64,000 nucleotides of DNA from assembly GCA_020723505.1 (NCBI GenBank), contig DYIT01000011.1, positions 1 through 64,000 of the forward strand, read 5' to 3'. This DNA comes from Candidatus Kuenenia stuttgartensis. Lineage in GTDB: Bacteria > Planctomycetota > JAKEIC01 > DYIT01. Positions 56,628-64,000 of this stretch are shown one piece after another. Position numbers and translations under genes: made by a program. The notes beneath the pieces are model-generated. The model had not been told where the DNA came from and made no database searches. It saw only the letters and a list, made by a program, of their open reading frames with translations. The stretch's first letter is position 1; the number at the start of each line of letters is the position of its first letter.

Positions 56628-58931
56628 TCATTTCTTTTCCAAGAAAGGCGCCACAAGTTCCACTTGAGCCGAATCCCCCTCATCGAGATCAAGCTCGCGC
56701 TCCGAACCTGGCCCTTGACCGGGAGTGTTATATCTTAACCGTACCAGATATCGACCGGGATTCAGAGGATAGGAAGTGAAGTTGCCATTCGCGTCCGTTT
56801 GCATGGACCTGAATTGGGCAAGTTCATCCCATCCATTGCCGATGAATTGAAGAACTGAGAGTTCTATACAGGGCGCCGTTTCTCCGTTTGCGTCTATCAC
56901 ACGTCCTTTGATAAAAGCTGCGCGTTTAAATGCTATTGCGACCGGGCCGGTTTCGTCCTTGTTCAACCTGTATTCCAACGGTGGGAAACCTTCGGACTGG
57001 ACTAGCAGTCCTCCTCTCAGAAGTGGAACTCCGGTCAACGCGAAACTTCCATCCTTGGCAGTACGTGTCTCGATTTCGAAAGCACGGACCGCATCCGTCA
57101 TGAATGAGACGGCCGATCCCTCAACTGGATTCCCCGAAGGATCACTGATGAGACCTTTCACGATTCTTTCCCCAGGTTTCCGAATCCTCCCGAGATCAAT
57201 TGCATCTCCCGGCCTTGGCTTGAAAGGCCCGAGAATTACCGGGGGCCAACCGGTGAAAGCCAACGTCAGGAATACCTCTGCGTCCTCCCGCCAGCCTCCC
57301 CAATTCACCCTGAAGTTTCCGGATTCATCCACGGGAACCTCCCACCCCTGTCGCCAGCAAGAATCGAAGGAACAAACAATTCTGGATATGTTCCTGTGTT
57401 TTGGCGGCAAGTCGAGCGTTCCTTGGAATTCCGGATACGGCTTCAGATCGAACGCCAGATTCCTGGCTTCCCCGGAGACGTAGATGCTTTCTTCGCAAAG
57501 ATTAAGTGCCCGTGCAGTCACGCAAATCCGCTTATCGGGAATGCCGTCCTTCCTGAAAGTCCCGTCATCACGGATGGTGATCTCAGACTCGAACGTGGCG
57601 AATGATCCATCAATGAAAGTCAGTTCTCCGGTTCTGATGTGTATGGAAGCGAAGTTCGCAGGGCTGCCGTCAGGTCCCGAAACAAATCCGGCGATCGTGC
57701 CGCCTTGTCTTGCCGTGATTGCGAGTTCGGTTGGCTCATTTTCCCTGATTTCTACTTGCCTTGATTCAGGACAGAACTTGTCAGGCCAGAACTTGACTAA
57801 ATATTTCCCTGCATCGAGGCTCCTGAAATCAGCAATTCCCGACGCGTCCGTCTCACGATTGGGGCAGTCTGATAGAGATAGTTCAAATCTGTCTGAATCG
57901 TTTTCTAAGGCATTTTTATGTCGACAGTCTGCCTGCACATTCACTCCGTGTAATGGCTTGCCTTCAGGTGAAAGCACACGGATTCGCAAAGATGAAATAG
58001 ACGGGATTCGTAAGTCCTGGATTAAAGTCTTCTGCCCCTTGGTGAATTGAACCGATTCGACGGTTGCATAATGACCCTGACTGTCGAATGCACAGAAGAG
58101 ATAGCTTGCAAATGCCGTGGGCATTCCCCGGATTATAAAAACTCCATTCGCGTCCGCCACTGCACGGAATGCCTCGGCTCTTTCACCCTCCTTGCGAATT
58201 TCGTCGATAAGGCTTGGGATATAAGGGGATGGGAACCAGCAGCATTCGTTGGCTGCATCTTCGACCGCGAATACCTCGGCAAGAGGAATGCGATTTCCGA
58301 ACGGATTATAGACCACGCCTTGCGCAGTACCTTCCCGTTCCATTGAGATCCGTATCTCGGCAGATTCAGACGGCTTCGCATATAAAACATGCCTTCCTCT
58401 CCAAGATACCCAATTCCCTTCCGGGTAGACGATTATGCCTGAAGACCATCTTGCCAGACCTGTGGCCTCCGCCCGGAGGGTCATGAGCGCACGCATTGGA
58501 ACGTCCGTGAACTGGAAGCTGCCGTCGAAGCCGCTTCGGGTCCTGAATTCGAAATCCGGGGCGCCTTCGAGCTGCTGTGTTCCGGGCCATAATTGGATAT
58601 CAGCGCCTGCGACAGGGAAGGATTTATCCTCCTCCGATATGATGACCTTGCCCTTAAGGCTGGTCATGGAAAAGGATTCCTTGACGTCTACGATTTGCTC
58701 GGGAGCGCCTAATCCGCCAGGATCTGATGTCTCGGTAATCGCACCGCCTTGTGGAACACTTCCAGGCCTCATTTGCATGATTTCCGAAGAACCTGATGCC
58801 AAATGACCTCCCGAAGGAGCCTGGACAGGCAACGACATCCGCTCGTCGGCGATTCCCCGCGTCAGGAAGAACAGCAGACTGCATGCGACCGTCGCGAGCA
58901 GACAGAACAGGAGTATTCGTTTCATGCGCAT
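56628..58931 (-). CDS. Membrane-anchored protein with repeated carboxypeptidase-regulatory-like (beta-sandwich) domains
   Basis: N-terminal TM KRILLFCLLATVACSLLFFLT; repeats such as GVVYNPFGNRIPLAEVFA, GFVSGPDGSPANFASIHIRTG, GLISDPSGNPVEGSAVSF, GRVIDANGETAPCIELSV. Confidence 0.75.
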   Translation of the reverse strand: MRMKRILLFCLLATVACSLLFFLTRGIADERMSLPVQAPSGGHLASGSSEIMQMRPGSVPQGGAITETSDPGGLGAPEQIVDVKESFSMTSLKGKVIISEEDKSFPVAGADIQLWPGTQQLEGAPDFEFRTRSGFDGSFQFTDVPMRALMTLRAEATGLARWSSGIIVYPEGNWVSWRGRHVLYAKPSESAEIRISMEREGTAQGVVYNPFGNRIPLAEVFAVEDAANECCWFPSPYIPSLIDEIRKEGERAEAFRAVADANGVFIIRGMPTAFASYLFCAFDSQGHYATVESVQFTKGQKTLIQDLRIPSISSLRIRVLSPEGKPLHGVNVQADCRHKNALENDSDRFELSLSDCPNRETDASGIADFRSLDAGKYLVKFWPDKFCPESRQVEIRENEPTELAITARQGGTIAGFVSGPDGSPANFASIHIRTGELTFIDGSFATFESEITIRDDGTFRKDGIPDKRICVTARALNLCEESIYVSGEARNLAFDLKPYPEFQGTLDLPPKHRNISRIVCSFDSCWRQGWEVPVDESGNFRVNWGGWREDAEVFLTLAFTGWPPVILGPFKPRPGDAIDLGRIRKPGERIVKGLISDPSGNPVEGSAVSFMTDAVRAFEIETRTAKDGSFALTGVPLLRGGLLVQSEGFPPLEYRLNKDETGPVAIAFKRAAFIKGRVIDANGETAPCIELSVLQFIGNGWDELAQFRSMQTDANGNFTSYPLNPGRYLVRLRYNTPGQGPGSERELDLDEGDSAQVELVAPFLEKK

Positions 58932-58935
58932 ATGA

Positions 58936-60477
58936 CTACTCTTCGACGATTTCTTCCTCGACGAGGTAGCAGTTGCATCGTTCAAGAACAATATATCTGA
59001 ACCTTGTTCCGGAGGTGTTATTCACATTCAACGACCAGATATCGGGGTAGAATTCGCCCTCTGCCTTGTCCACGACGATGGTCGAGCCTTTTTCGCATCG
59101 TGCCCGATAAAGGAAATGCCTCCCTTCGGCCGAAAACGAGTGATCGCCAATCCAGATGGTTTTGTAGCTCTTCCCCTTTTCGCCGTTAATCACCGCGAAT
59201 GATTCCCCATCCTTGTCGGTTGCGATAAAAGCCCATCCTTTGCCGTCAGGGGTGAACTTCATAGAATCCCCGAAGAAGTTATAAAAGGGGAACGTCTCGA
59301 TTCCATCGCGAACAGCAGCCCACTGATCGTTTCCGGTTTTCGCGAAATATGCGTAATGGCCGCCGTCCGGGCTGAAGACAAGCTGGGAAATGTCGAAATA
59401 CTTCTTCCCGTCCACCTTGTTGATTGAATAGAAGAATACATCGACTGCTTTTGGCATCGCCGGAAATGCTATCTTTGATCCGTCAGGGCTGAAGAGCGCC
59501 TGCTTGTTGAAAATGCGATCCTGGGTCTGGTAGGACATCCCATCCTTGAAGAGTTCCCACCTGCACTTGTTGTCCACGATCCATGCTGCATGTTTGCCGT
59601 CGTTCGAGAAGAAAATGCTGTAAACTCCGGCGAAATCAGCAGTCCTTTTTAAACCGTTTACGGCAATGCTCTCGCTTCCCTTATCGTCGACCGCAACGCA
59701 GTATACGTCTTTTCCGTCAGGACTGAACCGCAGCATATCCGCTTTCAACTTCGCAAACTTCGAGCCAAGAACCTTGTTGTTCGCGATGATGAAATGATTC
59801 CTGCCATCCGATGCGATGTAGGCGAATTTCATCCCGTCAGGGCTGAATCGCAGTGATTCCGCCGCTACCCAGGTCCATTTCTTTTCCATCTTTCCGTCAA
59901 TGACGGCTGCTTCTTGTGGCGGATCGTCCCTGGTTACTACCCGGTATCCCAGTCTCTTCGAGTCCGCGCTGAAAATCGGATCCGTCACCTGCTTGTACCT
60001 GCCCTCGACAGCGCCGTCGACTATCGCGAGCTCGTCGTCGCCGTCCTTGACGATGAACGCCCATCGCCTTCCTTGCGGGCACGTGGCGAGAATCGTATCC
60101 CTGCATATCCTTCCGGGAAACTGGATTTCGTTCAGGTCTGCGACCGAGAACCATTGCTCGCCGTTTCTTGCCAGATAACGCAGTTCGTTCGTGTCTCTGG
60201 TGAACCACAACCTGTTGCCGAATACCTCGTCGACGTTCTTGGTGCCCTTGTCGATTAGCTGGACGACCAGCTTGCTGTATCTGCGCAGGAAAGCTCCCCT
60301 GTTCCCGTCCGGCGATATCACAAGGCTTGCATTATCCCACTGTTCCAGGTCGATCTGGCCAATGAACTTCTTGCTAATCAGCTTCCTTTCGAAACCCTCC
60401 CCGCCGACGGTTCGATTCCCCGAAAATAAGAGGACGAGTGCAAATGCCATAATCATTCTTTTTCGTATGCGCATCAT
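58936..60477 (-). CDS. Secreted beta-propeller protein (WD40/TolB-like)
   Basis: Repeated FSPDGxxxAY motifs (SPDGNRGAF, FSPDGMKFAYIA, FSPDGKDVYCVA, FSPDGSKIAFPA, FSPDGGHYAYFA, FTPDGKGWAFIA). Confidence 0.75.
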   Translation of the reverse strand: MMRIRKRMIMAFALVLLFSGNRTVGGEGFERKLISKKFIGQIDLEQWDNASLVISPDGNRGAFLRRYSKLVVQLIDKGTKNVDEVFGNRLWFTRDTNELRYLARNGEQWFSVADLNEIQFPGRICRDTILATCPQGRRWAFIVKDGDDELAIVDGAVEGRYKQVTDPIFSADSKRLGYRVVTRDDPPQEAAVIDGKMEKKWTWVAAESLRFSPDGMKFAYIASDGRNHFIIANNKVLGSKFAKLKADMLRFSPDGKDVYCVAVDDKGSESIAVNGLKRTADFAGVYSIFFSNDGKHAAWIVDNKCRWELFKDGMSYQTQDRIFNKQALFSPDGSKIAFPAMPKAVDVFFYSINKVDGKKYFDISQLVFSPDGGHYAYFAKTGNDQWAAVRDGIETFPFYNFFGDSMKFTPDGKGWAFIATDKDGESFAVINGEKGKSYKTIWIGDHSFSAEGRHFLYRARCEKGSTIVVDKAEGEFYPDIWSLNVNNTSGTRFRYIVLERCNCYLVEEEIVEE

Positions 60478-61715
60478 TCCCGTTCATCCAGCACAGTCTT
60501 GCTCTCTTCTATCCACCCCTCGCGCCCGTACTTCGTTATGATGCGGAGAACCCTCTCGGCTTCGTTCTTCTCTACTACCCTGACCGGTTCCATGTCCAGC
60601 AGGAAGAATGAAACCTCTCTTTCTTTGAGGGATGCCATCGCAAATACGGGCTTTTCATCTTTAGCGATGACATTCCTGCGCTCGATTAGCTTCAATCCCG
60701 GCTTGAGGGGCTTTTCGTACGATTCCGGACCGCACTCCTTCCGGCTGAGTGCCTTTTGGAATTTTAACTCATAACCTGACTTGAACGATATGTTCGGGAG
60801 TTTGAGGTTCGCGGACACGCTCGTCTGGAGCAGCCGTCCGTTCTTGATGTCGAAGGATGCGCTGCCAGTCATTTCTCCTTCCTTGGGTATCGAAGTGTTG
60901 TCTATCGTCAGCTTGGTCGTACCGGTTATGGATACGACCGCCGACGTCGCGGTCAGGGCGGTCAGTTTGTAATTCAGGTTGAATTCGAAGGACGCTGCCA
61001 GCACTCTCTGTGTCATCTTCGATTTCCACTCTGATCCGGATTTCGCGTCGCCAGGGAAGGCGATAAAGACAATCCTGAGCCCTTGCTTCATCGTTTCATC
61101 GGAAATGGCGCTGATGACAATCGCGTTTAGCGTCTCGGACAGGGCATTGTCGCTTCCGACCGCCCTCGCCAGCGCCCTCCTGACAATCAGGGCAAACCCC
61201 TCGATGTTGTTTATGTTCCCGTTCGTCGCGACACCCGCAGTGAAGGATTCGCCGGGGAGCGTGACGAACATGCTCGCTGGGATGTCTCCTTTCAGCGCGC
61301 TTTCGTTGCAGGGTTTCCTGGTGTCTATGAAGGTCTTCCCTTCCGGTGAACTGGATGAATATACGTATTCCTTATATGTAATAGTCACTTTTTGGTCGGT
61401 CTCGTATTCGGATCCGTCGAAGTCGTATAGGCAGTCCGCGTCGGCAGACTCAGTGACTCTCGCGGCGTCGCCCTTGTACGAGACCGACGTGCTCGATCTG
61501 TATGTATATCGCAAGATTTCGTCCTTCGGGAATCTATAAGCAATCTCCGCTGCGAATACGCTCGTGGGTATGGCCACGAAAGCGATGAACGAACCTATGA
61601 TTCTCCTCATGGCTACCTTTATATTCCTGGGGACATTGAGACAGTTCGGGCAGATACCATCAGACTTTAAAATGACCTTCATGCCGCAAAGAGAGCACAC
61701 CGATACTTCTATCAT
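60474..61715 (-). CDS. Hypothetical protein with N-terminal zinc ribbon then a signal/TM segment (alternative start at 61610)
   Basis: CSLCGMKVILKSDGICPNC; IIGSFIAFVAIPTSVFAAE; 4-bp overlap with the next gene. Confidence 0.65.
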   Translation of the reverse strand: MIEVSVCSLCGMKVILKSDGICPNCLNVPRNIKVAMRRIIGSFIAFVAIPTSVFAAEIAYRFPKDEILRYTYRSSTSVSYKGDAARVTESADADCLYDFDGSEYETDQKVTITYKEYVYSSSSPEGKTFIDTRKPCNESALKGDIPASMFVTLPGESFTAGVATNGNINNIEGFALIVRRALARAVGSDNALSETLNAIVISAISDETMKQGLRIVFIAFPGDAKSGSEWKSKMTQRVLAASFEFNLNYKLTALTATSAVVSITGTTKLTIDNTSIPKEGEMTGSASFDIKNGRLLQTSVSANLKLPNISFKSGYELKFQKALSRKECGPESYEKPLKPGLKLIERRNVIAKDEKPVFAMASLKEREVSFFLLDMEPVRVVEKNEAERVLRIITKYGREGWIEESKTVLDERE

Positions 61716-62215
61716 GACACAACCCCCGGCAGCCCTGCCTTTTCACGGCCGCGACTCTGGGCTCTCGTCCTGCATCAGCCTCTCGAACCCGCCTTCATCG
61801 CCGAATGCTACCATGTCAAGGCATGCATCGGCAAGGCGCTCGTTCGTGCATGCCAGATCGGTGAAGAAAATCTCCCTCATTCCTTCGCACCCATCTACCC
61901 ATCCTCACCCAAGCCTGCTCCCCATCTCGCACAGTGGAGGAGCCTCCCATCTTCATCCAGCCCATCTTCCCATCCATACGCGCCCCAGCTCGCCTTCGCC
62001 TGAACTGGTGGTCCTGGGCTTCAGCGGGTCTTCGACGCGTGGGGCGACTACAGCTGTCCCCCATCATCCCATCGCATCCAAGCGAAGAACAGCGGAACGC
62101 TTGCGGGCTGATTTGTCTATTCAATTTGAAACCCTCGAAGAACGATTTCACAAACGCCCGGGAACCGTCCATGGCGATTTCCGGTGCCTTGCTATAGGCG
62201 AAAGCCCGCCCGCCA

Positions 62216-64000
62216 TCACTTCATCTCCGTCGGGCAGGCGAGCCCGCAGCATGGAAGCCATGACAAACGCCCGCTGTTGAAAAGGTCGACGTCGGGAGGC
62301 ATTATGCCCGCCCGGCTGGCGATACGGTTTTTAAGACCGCTGAATGTCCAGGTGCCGCCCCGGCACAAGCGCCAGCCGTAATGGTCTTCCCCAGCGTCAT
62401 TCAGACACAGATTCCGGGCGTTCCCTACGAGGCCCCTGACGCCATATGGCGATTCATCGGTCGGGAATGATTCCACTGGTGACGGGCGCGGGCCGCCTTC
62501 GTGCGATGACTCTGTGTTGGAGAATGAAGCGTCCTCGCTAAAGCCCCATGGCAGCGGCCTGCCGTCCGTTCCTCGCGCGGACTTCTCCCATTGAATCTCA
62601 TGCGGGAGAGAGAAAAGCCATCCCTCCCTGCGCGTCCTCCATCCAGAGTAAGCCATGAGATCCTTCCAGGAAACCGAAAACGCAGGCCATTTCCCGTCCC
62701 ACCAGATTGGGCTCATTTCGAGCTTCAACGCCTGCTTCTTCCAGTCCTGATTCTCCTGCTCCCGCCTCGCGGGGGAGCGGTCCCCCCGATTCGCCGCCAC
62801 GGCTTCCGACATCAATTCCTCGGTCGGAATGCGGTAGCGGCCTTCGGCGTCCTTCGGCCAGTAGAAGCCCGCCGAGGGAGTCTTGCGAGGGACACGCTTC
62901 TCCGCAGGACCGAGCATTTCCTTCCAATCCTGCCGGCGCTCGACGGGCGAATCCGACCGTGCGGAATCAGGTTGTGCATAATCAGGAGCATCAGTCTGCC
63001 CTTGACTCGGGGCTGCGGACGCCATGGCGTCCGCCGGGCCCGGAGAGCCCGATCGCCCTCGACGTTCGCCCTCGTCGGTCTCGCCGTGGCGGACGTCAGG
63101 GCGACACCCCGTGTCAAGGGCATCAGGAGAAACGGGACCAGCCAGGCCATTCAGGAACTCGAGATACTCTTCGCATGTCACCGGATACCTGCCGATGAAT
63201 ACGTCCGCGATCTCCTTGATTTTTTTCGATCCTGAATAGGGATTTCCCTTGTCTCCCTGATACATGAACTTGCCTGCAGGGACCTGTACGAATCCGGAAG
63301 GGATTTCACATTCGCGGTAGAGAGTCACATCTGCGGTCGCGTTCTCGTCCCGGCCTATGAGGACAGGCATTCGCACGGGGGCGTACTCGCTCTCCTTGTC
63401 AGGATGGTGGGTGGAGGGCGGAGGGTCTATCCCGTTCTCTGCGTCAGGGTGGAGGGCAGAGGGTTGATGGTAGAGCGATTGAGATGATTCGCCGGCTTTT
63501 TTCAAGCCACCCTCCCCCCCTTCCCCCTTCACCCTTTCATTCCCGCCATGAGCGACTATGATCAGGTAGCTGCCCATGGGGATTCTGAAGGGGGCTATGG
63601 CCCCGATTTCATACACCGGCACTATGTTCGGGTGCGGCAGTTTCCCCGCCACGCGGCCCTCGAGCAGGAATCTCTCCGCCGCCGACGGGGACTGGCCCGG
63701 CAGCATCATCTTCACGGCCACCTCGCGGCCGAAGTCGCGGTCCACCGCCTCGACGACTCGCCCAAGCCCTCCGCGGCCGAGTTCGGCTTTGAACTCGTAT
63801 TTCTCCTCGCCCGTGCTGCGCAGCATCTCAGGCTTGACTTGGCCTTCCGCATCCAGTGTCGGAGGCGATTCCGCAATCGTTCCCAATCCGGATGAGAAAG
63901 CCGCCTTGAGTTCATCGGCAAGGACCTTTCCCTCGACTCCTTGGTCCGCTTTCTTCCCTGAAGGGTTCCCACCGCTCGCGAATGAGGGGCTTAGACCTTC
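62216..64000 (-). CDS. Protein kinase N-lobe fragment fused to a SUMF1/formylglycine-generating-enzyme-like domain; 5' end runs off the window
   Basis: YEFKAELGRGGLGRVVEAVDRDFGREVAVKMM...HPNIVPVYEIG; then PSGFVQVPAGKFMYQGD...PVTCEEYLEFLNG...WEKSARGTDGRPLPWG...CRGGTW; frame stays open from the TTG at 63886 to 64000. Confidence 0.75.
   Translation of the reverse strand, partial: EGLSPSFASGGNPSGKKADQGVEGKVLADELKAAFSSGLGTIAESPPTLDAEGQVKPEMLRSTGEEKYEFKAELGRGGLGRVVEAVDRDFGREVAVKMMLPGQSPSAAERFLLEGRVAGKLPHPNIVPVYEIGAIAPFRIPMGSYLIIVAHGGNERVKGEGGEGGLKKAGESSQSLYHQPSALHPDAENGIDPPPSTHHPDKESEYAPVRMPVLIGRDENATADVTLYRECEIPSGFVQVPAGKFMYQGDKGNPYSGSKKIKEIADVFIGRYPVTCEEYLEFLNGLAGPVSPDALDTGCRPDVRHGETDEGERRGRSGSPGPADAMASAAPSQGQTDAPDYAQPDSARSDSPVERRQDWKEMLGPAEKRVPRKTPSAGFYWPKDAEGRYRIPTEELMSEAVAANRGDRSPARREQENQDWKKQALKLEMSPIWWDGKWPAFSVSWKDLMAYSGWRTRREGWLFSLPHEIQWEKSARGTDGRPLPWGFSEDASFSNTESSHEGGPRPSPVESFPTDESPYGVRGLVGNARNLCLNDAGEDHYGWRLCRGGTWTFSGLKNRIASRAGIMPPDVDLFNSGRLSWLPCCGLACPTEMK
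63000..63120. repeat. Candidate short palindromic element within the kinase/SUMF1 gene
   Basis: Terminal inverted repeats CCCTTGACTCGGGG (63000-63013) and CCCCGTGTCAAGGG (63107-63120), 13/14; internal perfect palindrome GCGGACGCCATGGCGTCCGC (63016-63035). Confidence 0.55.

Noticed and set aside
61716-61880. Short minus-strand frame ...MREIFFTDLACTNERLADACLDMVAFGDEGGFERLMQDESPESRP*
   Set aside because: About 46 aa, no clear family, could be a gene remnant but evidence is too weak to call.
62216-62300. Possible frameshift at the SUMF1 C-terminus (DLFNSGRLSW instead of an expected GFR-type ending)
   Set aside because: A shifted frame gives a plausible alternative tail, but I cannot decide without homologue alignment or reads.
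1-64000. CRISPR arrays, tRNA and rRNA genes
   Set aside because: No regularly spaced direct repeats and no recognisable tRNA or rRNA sequence seen by eye; a tRNA scan was not possible.

Overview
High-GC bacterial chromosome segment; the domain style (VIT/VWA/DUF2135, kinase-SUMF1, dockerin/cohesin, giant beta-sandwich proteins) suggests Planctomycetota or a related lineage, but this is inference. The core is a type VI secretion system (T6SS) locus at about 19.7-48.5 kb: TssA, TssB, TssC, Hcp, TagJ/ImpE, TssE, TssF, TssG, a small coiled-coil protein, TssH/ClpV, VgrG, a DUF6931-like protein and PAAR. It is preceded by an effector-like module: a 3223-aa protein with an Ig/Calx-beta-like repeat array, two small accessory proteins and a DUF4123 adaptor. 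No TssJ, TssK, TssL or TssM is recognisable in the window. The most unusual observations are: (1) this T6SS-like locus without its usual membrane-complex genes, linked to the giant array protein; (2) an ECF sigma factor followed by an anti-sigma protein ending in a dockerin and then a lipoprotein with a cohesin-like domain, a possible cohesin-dockerin signalling switch; (3) tssF apparently starting at a non-canonical ATA codon; (4) a kinase/SUMF1 gene lacking the kinase C-lobe and carrying in-frame repeat-like inserts; (5) a VOC/glyoxalase gene remnant missing from the ORF track. Flanking genes include ornithine carbamoyltransferase, a cyclic-2,3-diphosphoglycerate-synthetase-like GTPase, radical SAM proteins, TrxB, ValS, YgiQ, an Omp85-like protein, an archaemetzincin-like protease and an EamA transporter. 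No tRNA, rRNA or CRISPR array was recognised by eye. All family assignments come from reading motifs; no database search was run.
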